NCBI RefSeq assembly: GCF_014203545.1
Contig: NZ_JACHJG010000008.1
Coordinates: 301,934-365,933 of the forward strand
Direction: 5' to 3'
DNA from: Streptomyces netropsis
Lineage (GTDB): Bacteria; Actinomycetota; Actinomycetes; Streptomycetales; Streptomycetaceae
DNA length: 64,000 nt
Shown: positions 9,901 to 17,712 of the stretch, piece by piece
How the letters are laid out: each line of letters opens with the position of its first letter
Position numbering within the stretch: position 1 is the stretch's first letter
The notes under the pieces: generated by a model
Databases searched by the model: none
What the model was told of the DNA's origin: nothing
What the model saw: only the letters and a program-made list of their open reading frames with translations
Position numbers and translations under genes: made by a program

Positions 9901-10100
9901 TGGACACGGACGCGGCTGAAGTCGTGGCCGAGCCGCTCCTCCAGCTCGCGGCGCAGTCCGAGGTCGAGCGGCTGACCGGCCCCGGTGATGATCTCTTTGG
10001 GTTCCGGGGTGCGGGCCTTGGGCGCGCGAGCCTTGCGCTTGCGCTGCTGCGAGGCCTCGTTCGTCTGCTGTTGAGCGGCGGACACCTGGACCCGGCTCAT
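3957..10100 (-). CDS. Giant DUF4157 (eCIS-core) protein with coiled/hydrophobic middle and low-GC C-terminal domain
   Basis: 2047 residues. DUF4157 lies at about residues 38-120 and keeps the metallopeptidase-like HELLH at 110-114. It is followed by a TPR-like/acidic stretch with long Glu-Lys runs (about 270-340), a very long Pro/Glu/Gly/Ala-rich disordered region, and a helical segment (about 1130-1480) with amphipathic and strongly hydrophobic stretches (IIISIVVEKVVSMIVPAAG, VAAGVVALFEFITNFLL). A basic linker (about 1480-1620) precedes a C-terminal domain with much lower GC. DUF4157 proteins are the typical cargo or cargo-loading proteins of extracellular CIS clusters. The hydrophobic middle could act on membranes or as a tape-measure-like part. 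The tip has no recognised motif. ATG at 10100 overlaps the previous TGA. Confidence 0.85.
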   Translation of the reverse strand: MSRVQVSAAQQQTNEASQQRKRKARAPKARTPEPKEIITGAGQPLDLGLRRELEERLGHDFSRVRVHTDRDAALLTDLLGADAVTVGEDVFFAEGRFRPGTEDGRRLVAHELLHTVQAPHPLGALKAGRDLGAVSMPQDAVEQQAEGGARSELPRPEVTRNATPGWLRYARVSADRFRTELLDPATLVDRLTAGILRSLRGDPTDTTGRVRQQLTRFAPELKASVLERLALRLPSSDHERLLELVERSERGPAETDAGVIPGPVTEPTHEPAEEPEVPPKDPPKDPAGEKGEEEEREKEEEKEEEGKEGKQKDKQKDKGKDEKSEEEAKEEEPAKDKESKPQAGETDPAGEKRPQEAAVGAARALVGAEPPRAGAAAQAPGAPEQQRMAGPHRPAEGSRPKAVDRRQDQQPGPARPEQVDKLAGAKDSPLARHGLLDDEKGKAEDEPLGVEAEAEKDVETPKDEEPEAAKPAGPELRPEDFVPSTDLDVSSVPTADRLDVSAGGSAAQEAPSFPEPPSTKADEIQQDRENEAGEEAEEAPEPPAPQQAAADRPAPAPEADVSAQRETDRESESRTARDLQPDQPVEQEVGPDPEAGRPEAGRQGPEAEQEAAPESSYGDDPGRQDAEPAAAEATPTDGRGRAERARPGPGGPGPSDPAGASGAMAETEDPGPGLGAMGPAAEQAEAPGALGAPGAQAGPDASMEEGGGACAGAPQPTTEEAGGGEGGCGGGGGGAGGKEKEAEKPAPPDVSGQDPQSALATAGTLPPDQMEPTLDGVDGAVDRSVGEQHAALEADAPTAQRPSGAPRTLSGTPEEAAPAQQVTEHVEREGAESGKEQKKAEGEKAGGPNPAADVPRPAVSDDPANQVSAQDVQNMQKAVGEVPVTDAALNRTVKAPKVQLSGESDPRRTDQQAENLKTSSAKILGVGREDAAKPMGEDQIYPDVPGETLRGDVPGGVGGTGSRRRAGAAAGAKPGVAVVAQQERGPQIQAAVGQGQGRMGQEQSQQKQAEAEERRESQEAQDQAVAENAEAQAGERGQAAEQVRAERTQWQTEQDEEIASADTDAVKEHGEKNKEIDTKRTDTDKDVGKRQDEDNKKIQDNRKEAEEKARKEKERKKEESSGAWGWVKSKVKAAFDALLNVITGIFDFFRKIVNGIIDKFREFANWAIEQARKFAVELIKKLADALIAIGDVLLAAFPGLREKFRNKIRQWRDQAIAKVNEWADKLKAAVNKLLDLLAAGLNKLLNLLEKGLKAAVNMVRDAVVAAIDFAQKAIAMLGQFAALVADIAPDPGGWLSKLGSAAKEGIQNHLWGAVKTAVKSWFNEKVESVLGLGKTIINVLVKGCVSMAQIGRMAWQALVQSLPAIIISIVVEKVVSMIVPAAGAIMTIIQGLMAAWGTISKIIAAFGKFFGFLKAVKGGVGAACLFAQAVAAGVVALFEFITNFLLSRLKLAAKGVGGRLKAMAQKIMKGLAKATKGPRKAAGAAVNRAKASLKRAGQALKGPRRTGSRPSPKKRPTRRERTPSGKATPAKAPARAGRPSLAGRALNGAKAAVKGALKKVGNAARALGRRLKNSKLGKSLTNSAKRIREAFKRQRDRLRERWNKRKQQRDERRKRENSPEAKEKRLARIVARIRPKIRKLFARGVPRPVLSAVLAGMRTWYRLSALAIRGAEKFGIQAVLNPEDLVLEGLKVTIPQREVLEFLHKLAIEIENNPVIVKAGEHVNISPKEPGVVPRHTVSKPVPPPAITRKTRGMDMIKQREQDALDFSDAGGEASLRRTQKGNKSAKKVVVGEGFKSAEQLSHIYLTKEVKGEKKVGIAEELTEKNQWNGFVKYADNFFRGKPQAKDIPRKERTDMLKAAWLLGGQEVERDPLAMVTNALTVQRLVKANEGGRGSGEMEKIFESLPAAFSGSESGGERLGEDLTGARPIEEEKASIRERRDRDLERLRQKAADPNAKPEDLAEERKKLDNKYARDMRPIRNAGTLADRHVNSVSAWIKDFGVEGKVEAMVRAMNIQSGQEYEAKVKELIFQEVRVAVIEMYTAAHRK

Positions 10101-10423
10101 GCGCCCCGCCCCCTGATGTCCGTACGGCTCGCGCCCGTGTCTCCCCGGCCCGTCAGCCCCGCGTGCACCGCGCGCGCCAGCGCCGCGCCCAGCCGGTGCG
10201 GGGAGGCGGTGGCCGGCAGCGGTGGCAGACCGCGGACGAGGTCCAGGCAGACGCCGGTGTCCTCGGCGATCGGAACACCGCGGTCCCGGACCAGCCGGTG
10301 GAGTTCGTGCCGGAAGGCGTCGGCAAGGAGTTCGTGGTCGACGTGCTCGAAGCCGTGCAGGGCCAACTCGCCGATCTCGACGTGGACGCGCCCCGGATCG
10401 CGCGCCGGATCCGTCACACCCAT
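10097..10423 (-). CDS. Small conserved-type CIS-associated protein between ATPase and DUF4157 gene
   Basis: 108 residues from ATG 10423, overlapping the ATPase stop by 10 nt and the DUF4157 start by 4 nt. The core VHVEIGELALHGF...LLADAFRHELHRLVRDRGVP reads as a strand followed by an amphipathic helix, a pattern found in small proteins placed between the ATPase and DUF4157 genes in other CIS clusters. No catalytic motif. A role in cargo loading or assembly is inferred from context only. Confidence 0.65.
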   Translation of the reverse strand: MGVTDPARDPGRVHVEIGELALHGFEHVDHELLADAFRHELHRLVRDRGVPIAEDTGVCLDLVRGLPPLPATASPHRLGAALARAVHAGLTGRGDTGASRTDIRGRGA

Positions 10424-12399
10424 CCGCGTACCTCCGACGGGGTCAGCGAGCGTTCCAGCTTCACGTACTCGGTGCGCGCGGCGGCCAGCATGTGCCGCAT
10501 CCGCAGCGGGCTGCCCTCGTCGGCGGCGAGGAACGCCGCCGACAGTGCGATGTTCCTGATGGAGCCGCCCGCCACGGTCAGCTGGGCCAGCCGCTCCGGA
10601 TCCAGGGCCTCGCTCGGTGTCTGTTCGGGGATGACACGGCGCCAGATCTCGGCCCGTTCCGGCACCCCGGGGAAGGGGAAGTCGACGATGAAACGGATCC
10701 GGCGCATGAACGCCTGGTCGAGTGCCTGCTTCATGTTGGTGGTCAGGATGGCGAGTCCCCGGTACGCCTCCATGCGCATCAGCAGGTAGCTGACCTCGAG
10801 GTTGGCGTAGCGGTCGTGGCTGTCCTTGACCTCGCTGCGCTTGCCGAACAGCGCGTCGGCCTCGTCGAAAAGCAGCAGGGCACCACCGCGCTCGGCGGCG
10901 TCGAAGACCCTCCGCAGGTTCTTCTCGGTCTCGCCGATGTACTTGCTGACGATCTGGGAGAGGTCGATGACGAACAGGTCGACGCCCAGTTCGCCCGCGA
11001 CGACCTCGGCGGCGAGTGTCTTGCCCGTTCCCGAGCCCCCGGCGAACAGGGCGGTCACGCCGAGGCCGCGCCGCAGCACCGCCTCGAAGCCCCATTCCTG
11101 GTAGACGGTGGCGCGTCGGCGCACGTGGGCCACGGCTTCTCTCAGCGCCTCGCGCTGGCGGTCGGCGAGGACGAGGTCCTCCCATCCGGCGCGGGGTTCG
11201 ATCCGGCGGCCGAGTTCGTCCAGGGACATGCGCGCCTCGGTCAGGCCCGCTCGCCACGCCAGCTTCTTGACATCGCCCTCGGGGGCGCGACGCACCGCCG
11301 CGCCCGCCGAGCGGATGACATGGGCGGGCAGCGAGAACTGGGCGACGAGGTCACGCACGTCCTGTTCGCGGATGCCGACGACGCCTTCGAGTGCGCCTGT
11401 CCACAGCCGCAGTTGCTCGTCGGGGGTGAGGGGGTGGGCGGTGACGCGTTCGCGGCGGGCCGTGCCGCCCGGCTGGGGTTCGTCGCTGGAGACGATCACG
11501 GGTACGGGCAGCTCGGCGAGGAACGCCTCGGCCGTGCCGCGGCGTTCGCCCGCCCGGTCGCCGCCCTCGACGAGGAGGGCGGCCGGCAGGAGGATGGCCT
11601 CGCGCTGCCAGAGCCGGGCGAGCCGGTCCCGTTCGGCGGGCTCGGTGGGCAGGTCGTCCGCGGCGGCGGTGTACAGGGCCAGGCCCGCTCGGTCGGCGGC
11701 GGTGGCGGCGATGTCCCAGCGGGTGGCGCGGTCCGCGCCGACGAGTTCGGTGTGCGGCGGCCCGTCGAAATCGGCACCGGACCAGGCGCGGGCGATGCTC
11801 TCGGCGGCGTCCTGGTGGCCGGGGGGCAGCTCCTCCTGGCCGGGAGCCCGGTGTCTGAGCAGTCCGTGCAGGCGTACGTCCAGGTAGGGCACGCCGACCA
11901 GGAAGTGCAGGATGCGCTCGTCCAGGCGTAATCGTGACGTCGTCGGGGAGGTTTCGTCGTCGAGCTCGATCAGCCGCCAGCGGCGGAGCGGCCCGACGGG
12001 GGTCAGCGCGCTCCAGTGCGGGTCGTCGAGGGCGGCGAGCGCGAGGGCGAAGGTGGGGTGGGGGCGGGCCGGGTCGCCGCAGGCGGCGGCGCAGCGGGGG
12101 CCGGTGGTCGGGGCGGTCTCGGCCGCGGCGGCGAGGACCAGCACATCGCGTTCGAAGGGGGACAGGCCGAGGCAGGAGACAACGACCGTCAGGGCGTCGA
12201 AGGACGGGACGCCGCTCGCCGGGGCGGGCGGGGAGACGGATCCCCCTGCGTGCTCGGTGGCGGGTTCGCCGGTCGGTGCGTCCGGGGCGGTGCGGGTCCC
12301 GGCGCGCGGGCGCGCGGAGGCGTGCGCGTCCAGGCGTCGTAGCACCGCCTCCACGGCGGCGGCGAGCGCCCGCTGGTGTGCGCCGTGCCGCTCGTTCAT
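10414..12399 (-). CDS. AAA+ ATPase of CIS (Pvc15/Afp15-like)
   Basis: 661 residues. A winged-helix-like N-terminal half is followed by a AAA+ domain with Walker A GGSGTGK at about 454-460, Walker B LLLFDEADALFGKR near 508-521, a sensor-1-like LTTNMKQALDQAFMRRIRF segment and an arginine-rich C-terminal lid. Pvc15-type ATPases are found in almost all eCIS clusters, where they are thought to help load cargo or assemble the particle. Starts at ATG 12399, 69 nt after the DUF4255 gene. Confidence 0.9.
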   Translation of the reverse strand: MNERHGAHQRALAAAVEAVLRRLDAHASARPRAGTRTAPDAPTGEPATEHAGGSVSPPAPASGVPSFDALTVVVSCLGLSPFERDVLVLAAAAETAPTTGPRCAAACGDPARPHPTFALALAALDDPHWSALTPVGPLRRWRLIELDDETSPTTSRLRLDERILHFLVGVPYLDVRLHGLLRHRAPGQEELPPGHQDAAESIARAWSGADFDGPPHTELVGADRATRWDIAATAADRAGLALYTAAADDLPTEPAERDRLARLWQREAILLPAALLVEGGDRAGERRGTAEAFLAELPVPVIVSSDEPQPGGTARRERVTAHPLTPDEQLRLWTGALEGVVGIREQDVRDLVAQFSLPAHVIRSAGAAVRRAPEGDVKKLAWRAGLTEARMSLDELGRRIEPRAGWEDLVLADRQREALREAVAHVRRRATVYQEWGFEAVLRRGLGVTALFAGGSGTGKTLAAEVVAGELGVDLFVIDLSQIVSKYIGETEKNLRRVFDAAERGGALLLFDEADALFGKRSEVKDSHDRYANLEVSYLLMRMEAYRGLAILTTNMKQALDQAFMRRIRFIVDFPFPGVPERAEIWRRVIPEQTPSEALDPERLAQLTVAGGSIRNIALSAAFLAADEGSPLRMRHMLAAARTEYVKLERSLTPSEVRGWV

Positions 12400-12468
12400 G
12401 TCCGCCCCCGACGTGTCGCGGTGCGCCGCCCGGTCCCGGTCCCCCGTCTCGTCACCGTCCGGCCCCCG

Positions 12469-13743
12469 TCAGCGCGTCTCGCCGAGGTCGACCGCCGGTC
12501 CGTCGAAGGTCCCCTCGTCCGAGAACGTGAGGGTGCTCGGCACCCCGTCGACCTGGACCCGGACCAGGTAGGCGACCGGGCGTACGCGGGCGATCGCGAT
12601 CCTCAGGCGTTTCGGGTCGGGCCGCTCGCCGAGCGGGAAGGGCGCACGGAACTGGTATCCGGCGGCGCGCCTGCCCGGGGGTGGCTGCTTCTCGTCGAGC
12701 AGGAGCAGCACCCGCTGGTCGGCGCGGAGCGGCATGTCGAGGTCGAGGACGAGGACGGCCGAGACCTCGTCGTCGCCGGCGCGGCCCTCGACGCCGATGG
12801 GGCCGGTGATGCCGGGGCGGCGGGCGAACGTGGCGGCGTTGGATTCCAGGCCCCAGTGCGGTGTCGCCGGGATGCCCAGGTTGACGGCGTGCAGCAGCTG
12901 CACCGGGTGGACTCCGGGCGGCAGGTCGTCCGGCACCCGGATGACGGCCTGGTCGTCGCGTACCTTGTCGGCGTCGAGCGGTAGCTCGCGGCCGCCCACC
13001 CGGGCGGAGACGCGGTCGGCGCGCAGCCCCGTGCCGCGGGCGACCAGTTCGTGGCCCGCCGGCACCGGTCCCTCCACCGGTTCGGTGCCCGGGGGTGATC
13101 CGGCGGGGCGGGACAGCAGCCGGTCGATGAGCGGCTGTCGGGTCGGGATGGCTCGCACGGTGCGGCGCAGGACCGGCTTCCCGGCCATGGGTTCCTGCCT
13201 GCCCTCGATGAAGACGGCGGTGCCCTGGTAGGTCAGGGACAGCGCGTAGGGGGTCTGGAAGAGCATCGACCAGAGCTTCGAGGCGTCGTCCACGTCCATC
13301 TGCGAGGGGGTGAACCGCACCCGCTGGGGTGCCGCCGCGAGGTCGCTGCCCACGAGGAACGGCGAGGCCACGGCCTCGTCGATCAACTCCTTGGGCAGGG
13401 TGGGGAGTTCGTGCAGGGTACGGACGACCGAGCCGAGCAGTCGCTGGGCGACGAGTTCACGCTCGTCGCCGTAGAAGCTGACCAGGTAGTGCAGGTCGAG
13501 GGCGGCGGCGGGTCTGGTGAGCAGGGTGCCGTCGCCGGTACGGGTCGGTGTGTCGCGGTTGCGCAGCGTCCCGTTGGGCGTGACCTGGTACAGGAAGACC
13601 GTGACCGTGGGCTGGGCCGGGGGCTGGGCGGGCGGTTTGATGGCGGCGACGTCGACGGCGAAGGGGACGTCGAGGGCGACGGAGTTCGCGATGAGCAGGC
13701 GCAGCGCTTCGGTGACGGTGGCGATGGCCAGCGAGTTGCTCAT
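12469..13743 (-). CDS. DUF4255 tail-terminator/sheath-cap protein (Pvc16-like)
   Basis: 424 residues. The N-terminal ~200 residues match the DUF4255 (Pvc16 N-terminal) pattern: SNSLAIATVTEALRLLI, TVTVFLYQVTPNGTLRNRD, DLHYLVSFYGD, and SPQRVRFTP-type strand. A C-terminal half with Ig-like strands (GTEPVEGPVPAGHELVARGTG onward) looks like an IPT/TIG domain. In CIS particles this protein terminates the tube and sheath at the end distal to the baseplate. ATG overlaps the TGA of the preceding gene by 4 nt. Confidence 0.88.
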   Translation of the reverse strand: MSNSLAIATVTEALRLLIANSVALDVPFAVDVAAIKPPAQPPAQPTVTVFLYQVTPNGTLRNRDTPTRTGDGTLLTRPAAALDLHYLVSFYGDERELVAQRLLGSVVRTLHELPTLPKELIDEAVASPFLVGSDLAAAPQRVRFTPSQMDVDDASKLWSMLFQTPYALSLTYQGTAVFIEGRQEPMAGKPVLRRTVRAIPTRQPLIDRLLSRPAGSPPGTEPVEGPVPAGHELVARGTGLRADRVSARVGGRELPLDADKVRDDQAVIRVPDDLPPGVHPVQLLHAVNLGIPATPHWGLESNAATFARRPGITGPIGVEGRAGDDEVSAVLVLDLDMPLRADQRVLLLLDEKQPPPGRRAAGYQFRAPFPLGERPDPKRLRIAIARVRPVAYLVRVQVDGVPSTLTFSDEGTFDGPAVDLGETR

Positions 13744-14480
13744 GACTCCCCGCCCCTTCCCGCTCCCAGGTACTGGTCGAGTGTCATGGCGGGCTTCGGT
13801 CGTCCGCCGTCTTCGGTTCCGGTGCGCCTGTCCGGCTTCGCCGGGCTCTGCCGGTGCCCGGCGGTGACCTCCAGGCGGCCGATGCTGACGTGGACGACCC
13901 GCTCGGGTGGCTTCTGACGCCGGCGCCGGTCTCCGACGGTCGTGGTGTCGGCGGGCCGCTGCGGCGGCTTGGGGCGGGCGGCCGAGACGGCGGGGGTGCC
14001 GGGTTTCGGCGTGGAGGGCCGGGAGGCCGGTGGGGTGGGATTCCGGGTGGTTCTTCCCAAGGGCCTGCCGGTGGCGGCCGGGTGTGCGGCGCCGGTGTGC
14101 CCGCCCGGCGTCCGTTCGCCGTTCGGTGCGGCGGTGGCGGCCGGTGGCAGGGGCGGGGCGACGAGCAGGGGCCGCGCGGGAACGAGGCGTACCGCGGGGG
14201 CGGGGCGCTGCGGGGCCGGCGTCGTCGCGCAGGGCGCGGGCGGAGCGGCTGGTGGGGCCGGTCGTGACGGGGCGGGTACGGGTGAGGGCCCGGCGGCCCG
14301 GGCGGCGCCGGGAGCGGGCGGGGGGCCGGCGGTCGGCCCGGGTGCGTCGGTCCCGGCCGTCTCGATCCGTTCGAACGGTCCTGGCAGGCGCGGGCGCAGC
14401 CTCGCCACGGCGGTCGGCGTGCCCTGCCGGCCGGGCACGTGGCGCGCCAGCAGGCGGTCGAAGAAGTCAGGCATCCGCAC
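13740..14480 (-). CDS. Proline/alanine-rich CIS-associated protein of unknown function
   Basis: 246 residues, mostly low-complexity Pro/Ala/Arg. Only the ends look ordered: MPDFFDRLLARHVPG at the start and RVVHVSIGRLEVTAG plus KPAMTLDQYLGAG near the end. The C-terminal strand-helix motif resembles short anchors in other CIS operon proteins. Overlaps its upstream neighbour by 14 nt and the DUF4255 gene by 4 nt, so it is a real coupled gene. Possibly a flexible linker or assembly factor; function unknown. Confidence 0.7.
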   Translation of the reverse strand: MRMPDFFDRLLARHVPGRQGTPTAVARLRPRLPGPFERIETAGTDAPGPTAGPPPAPGAARAAGPSPVPAPSRPAPPAAPPAPCATTPAPQRPAPAVRLVPARPLLVAPPLPPAATAAPNGERTPGGHTGAAHPAATGRPLGRTTRNPTPPASRPSTPKPGTPAVSAARPKPPQRPADTTTVGDRRRRQKPPERVVHVSIGRLEVTAGHRQSPAKPDRRTGTEDGGRPKPAMTLDQYLGAGRGGES

Positions 14481-15198
14481 ACAGCTCCAGGTAGTAGCGG
14501 CGCCGCAGCGGGCTGAGCGCCAGGATCTCCGGTTCGCTCCAGCCGTACGCGGTGGCGAGCAGATGGACGTCCAGGAGGGTGTCGCGGGCCCAGGCGTCCA
14601 GCTCGGCCCACAGGTAGGAGGCGATGTCGAGTTCGGCCTGGGTCGTCTTCCCGCACGCCGGGCAGGCGACGTTGAGTGTCACGTCGGCGAACGGGTCGGA
14701 CTCCTCGGAGACCGCGGCGATCCGCCGCTGCACGTGTTCGGGCAGGGGCCGGTCCGTCGCGTCCTGTCCGCCGCGCTCGGACCGGAGGGTGCACCGGGCC
14801 AGCAGCGCGGCTCTGGCCCGGTCGTCCGGTACGGCCTCGACCGCGGCGAGGTCGGCGGGGGTGGGCAGTCTGAACTCGACCACCCACTCCCCCACTTCGA
14901 CGCGGATCGGCTCGGCGGGCACGTCGCCGGCGGTGCCCGGACCGCCCGCGTCGAACTCGAACTCCATCTCCTCCCCGCACTCGGCGCAGTCGGTGCGCAC
15001 CTCCAGTCGCGCCCCGAACAGCGCCCGCCGGACGGCGAACAGCTCGGCGTCACGCTGTCCCACCGGCACCGAGAGCAGTTCCCCGGCCTCGGAACCCGGG
15101 CGGGCGAGCCCGTGCAGGAGCAGGGCGCGCCCGCCGTCGTCGGACGCGAGTCCCGCCTCCCACGCGGCGAGCAGCGCCCCGGCCTCCAGGTGTTCCAT
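14467..15198 (-). CDS. Baseplate-hub assembly chaperone-like protein with two CxxC pairs
   Basis: 243 residues. Cys71/Cys74 (CAEC) and Cys179/Cys182 (CPAC) could bind zinc as paired ribbons. The C-terminal half (AELDIASYLWAELDAWARDTLLDVH, YGWSEPEILALSPLRRRYYLEL) resembles T4 gp51/gp28-type baseplate assembly proteins and similar proteins located after the tube gene in CIS clusters. Starts 11 nt after the tube gene. The family call is tentative; the CxxC pairs are directly visible. Confidence 0.65.
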   Translation of the reverse strand: MEHLEAGALLAAWEAGLASDDGGRALLLHGLARPGSEAGELLSVPVGQRDAELFAVRRALFGARLEVRTDCAECGEEMEFEFDAGGPGTAGDVPAEPIRVEVGEWVVEFRLPTPADLAAVEAVPDDRARAALLARCTLRSERGGQDATDRPLPEHVQRRIAAVSEESDPFADVTLNVACPACGKTTQAELDIASYLWAELDAWARDTLLDVHLLATAYGWSEPEILALSPLRRRYYLELCADA

Positions 15199-15209
15199 CC
15201 GTGACCGGC

Positions 15210-15734
15210 CTAGGCCGGCTGCTGGTACGAGGGCTCTTCCGGCTCGGGGACCTCGTAGTCACGCTCCCAGCCCTCGCATTCGAGCTTGAGGCTCTGGATC
15301 GCGACCGCGTTGGCGTTCGCGTCCAGTTCACCGACGATCTGGTACTCGCTGATCCAGGCGCGGTAGAGCTTGTGGGAGACCGCGACCTGACCCGCCTCGT
15401 TGAGCACCTGGATGACGATGTCCTTGCGGAAGTCGGCCAGGGACACCTCGGAGCCGCGGCCCGCGCCGACCATCCACACCTTGTTCGCCCAGCGGTCGAA
15501 CTCGGTGTCGTGGGTGACGCCGCGTTCCAATGTGACGGCTTCGAACTCGGTGCGCCCCGGTGACTTGCGCGGAGAGCTGGCGTCGCCTCCGTTGCGGTGC
15601 TTGACCACCTCGGTGGTGCGCTTGAGTGGACTGATCTTGCTGACGCCTGCGACGACGCGCCCGTCCCAGACGACCAGGAACTTGAAGTTCTTGTACGGGT
15701 CGAACCGCTGCGCGTTGACCGTGAACTCGGCCAT
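15210..15734 (-). CDS. CIS inner tube protein (T4 gp19/Pvc1-like)
   Basis: 174 residues, with the gp19-family pattern: FDPYKNFKFLVVWDGRVVAGVSKISPLKRTTEVVKHR at the start (given here in part as KFLVVWDGRVVAGVSK), TLERGVTHDTEFDRWANKVW in the middle, and LNEAGQVAVSHKLYRAWISEYQ near the end. It polymerises into hexameric rings forming the inner tube. Lies 7 nt downstream of the sheath gene, the usual pair. Only one tube gene is visible in the window. Confidence 0.93.
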   Translation of the reverse strand: MAEFTVNAQRFDPYKNFKFLVVWDGRVVAGVSKISPLKRTTEVVKHRNGGDASSPRKSPGRTEFEAVTLERGVTHDTEFDRWANKVWMVGAGRGSEVSLADFRKDIVIQVLNEAGQVAVSHKLYRAWISEYQIVGELDANANAVAIQSLKLECEGWERDYEVPEPEEPSYQQPA

Positions 15735-15741
15735 GGAGCTC

Positions 15742-17592
15742 CTATACCTCGATCTGTCCGGCCATCTGCTCGATCTTGACGATCACGAACTCCGCGGGCT
15801 TGAGCGGAGCGAATCCGACCACGACGTTCACCACGCCGCGGTTGATGTCGTCCTGCGTGGTGGTGTCCTTGTCGCACTTGACGAAGTACGCCTCGCGCGC
15901 GGCCGTGCCCTGGAACGCTCCCTGCTGGAAGAGCGTGTGCAGGAACGCGCCGATGTTGAGCCGGATCTGCGACCACAGGCGCTCGTCGTTGGGCTCGAAT
16001 ACGACCCACTTGGTGCCGCGGTACAGGCTCTCCTCGAGCATCAGCGCCAAGCGTCTGACCGGTACGTACTTCCACTGGGAGGCGAGGACGTCCGCCCCCG
16101 CCAGGGTCCGCGCGCCCCAGATCACCGGGCCGACGACGGGGAAGGAACGGAGGCAGTTGAGCGCCACGGGGTTGAGCAGCCCGTTCTCCCGGTCGGTCAT
16201 CGGCACGGTGAGCGCCCGTACCCCGGCGAGCCGGGCCTCAGTGCCGGCCGGTGCCTTCCACACCCCGCGCTCGCTGTCCGTGCGGGCCATGACCCCGGCG
16301 ACGGCGCCCGACGGCGGGAAGGCACGGAGCCGCCCGGTGACGAGGTCGACCATCTCCAGGTGCGGGAAGTACAGGGCCGCGTGCGGGCCGGGAACGGACT
16401 CGAACATGGGCAGGCCGGCCCGTGCGGCGTCGATGCTCCGCCAGGAAGCGGGCGCGTCGGCCACCAGGAACATCCGCTTCTCCTGGCACAGGGCCACGGC
16501 GGCGGACAGGACGGTCGCGGCGTCGTCGACGTTGGTGTAGGCCGCCACCTCGGGCAGGATGAGGAGGTTGACGTCCTGGACCTCGCGGAGGGCGTTGATA
16601 CCGGTCTTCCCGGCCTCGCTGCCGATCAGGTCGGTCGGTCCCGGCGGGCTCGCGTCCTGACCGCCGTCGAGGACGAAGGCGGGCGGCCGGGCGAAGTCCT
16701 CGAGGCCGAGCGGTCCCGCGGCGTCGCCGCTGAAGTGGACCACGTCGTCCTTGTCGAGGGAGCCCGCGACGACCTGGAGCCGCTGCCCGAACGCGGTGAC
16801 CCGGGTGCCCGCGAAGGCCCGCTTGCCCGGGGCGTCGGGAAGGGCCCGCAGTTTGCGTTCCAGTAAGAGGGCGAGTTGCGGCACGGATTTCGGTGGCGCG
16901 TCGCCGTCGGCCTGCGGATCGTAGATCTTGAATGTGTGCTTGACCGCACCGATTTTCATGTCGATCGCCGAGGTCAAATCCGGAAGCCGCTCCCCGAACG
17001 GCTTGGAAACCGTTCCCACGGGGTCGGGGCGGCCGCCCCGGGCCAAAGTCACCTGGACCAGGGAAGAAGCGGAATCCACCAGGGCTTTCACGTAACGAGG
17101 GTGGGCCGGATCCATGGAGATTCCGGTGAAGGATTCCCGCGAACCGCCCGCACTGTCGAAAACGTGCAGGTTGAAGGTCTCTTTCGGCTTCGGCGTGTCG
17201 TAGTCGATCGCGACGCGCAGCCCGGAGCCCCATACGCCCGGCTCCTTGGCGGTCAGCCCCAGCGCGTCGGCGGCCGCCTCGGTCTCGCTCGACGTCAGCG
17301 TCACACCGGCGGACTTGCCGGTCCCGGCGGCGCCCACCCGTACGACGACCGCGACCGATCCCCCGTTGAGGAAGAACTGCTGGACGGCATAGCTGACCGC
17401 GCTGTCCGAGGCGAGACCGCCGAACCGGCGCTCGTAGTCCGCGAAGCTGGTGATGGTCACCGGCCGGTTGACCGGGCCCCGGCGGGTGTGCCCGAGGAAA
17501 GCCGCCACGGACGTGCTGACGGCCGTGATGGTGCGGACGCTGCTGGGAAGTTCTTCGATGTAGACGCCGGGATAGGTCGGTTGCACCGGCAT
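15742..17592 (-). CDS. CIS contractile sheath protein
   Basis: 616 residues from ATG 17592, which has GGAGG-AAAT-GGAGGG upstream; an in-frame ATG at 17619 has no better site. Typical sheath N-terminus PTYPGVYIEELPSSVRTI and the subtilisin-like sheath C-terminal signature (VWGARTLAG, RRLALMLEESLYRGTKWVVFEPND, YFVKCDKDT, VNVVVGFAPLKPAEFVIVKI). The sheath contracts to drive the tube. First gene of the leftward operon in this window, so the promoter should lie between it and the MurE-type gene. Confidence 0.95.
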   Translation of the reverse strand: MPVQPTYPGVYIEELPSSVRTITAVSTSVAAFLGHTRRGPVNRPVTITSFADYERRFGGLASDSAVSYAVQQFFLNGGSVAVVVRVGAAGTGKSAGVTLTSSETEAAADALGLTAKEPGVWGSGLRVAIDYDTPKPKETFNLHVFDSAGGSRESFTGISMDPAHPRYVKALVDSASSLVQVTLARGGRPDPVGTVSKPFGERLPDLTSAIDMKIGAVKHTFKIYDPQADGDAPPKSVPQLALLLERKLRALPDAPGKRAFAGTRVTAFGQRLQVVAGSLDKDDVVHFSGDAAGPLGLEDFARPPAFVLDGGQDASPPGPTDLIGSEAGKTGINALREVQDVNLLILPEVAAYTNVDDAATVLSAAVALCQEKRMFLVADAPASWRSIDAARAGLPMFESVPGPHAALYFPHLEMVDLVTGRLRAFPPSGAVAGVMARTDSERGVWKAPAGTEARLAGVRALTVPMTDRENGLLNPVALNCLRSFPVVGPVIWGARTLAGADVLASQWKYVPVRRLALMLEESLYRGTKWVVFEPNDERLWSQIRLNIGAFLHTLFQQGAFQGTAAREAYFVKCDKDTTTQDDINRGVVNVVVGFAPLKPAEFVIVKIEQMAGQIEV

Positions 17593-17712
17593 TGACCCTC
17601 CATTTCCTCCGGACGCCAAGAGATATGAAGGGGAGCTGATCGTTTTTCAGCGTTCGGCGCGCCGTGCAGCGTCGCGCATGCGAATGCAAAATAGGACGTT
17701 CCCCGCCATAAA

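Noticed and set aside
6174..10559. Very long open frames on the plus strand opposite the DUF4157 gene (also 7303-9975)
   Set aside because: They mirror the low-complexity Glu/Pro/Ala coding sequence of the minus-strand gene; their translations are Leu/Arg/Ala or Ser/Pro runs without domains or good ribosome sites.
10222..11931. Long plus-strand frame opposite the AAA+ ATPase
   Set aside because: Antisense shadow of a clear P-loop ATPase; no domain in its translation.
15742..17592. CIS region considered as a prophage
   Set aside because: No capsid, terminase, integrase or lysis genes; DUF4157, DUF4255 and the AAA+ ATPase are markers of injection systems rather than phages.
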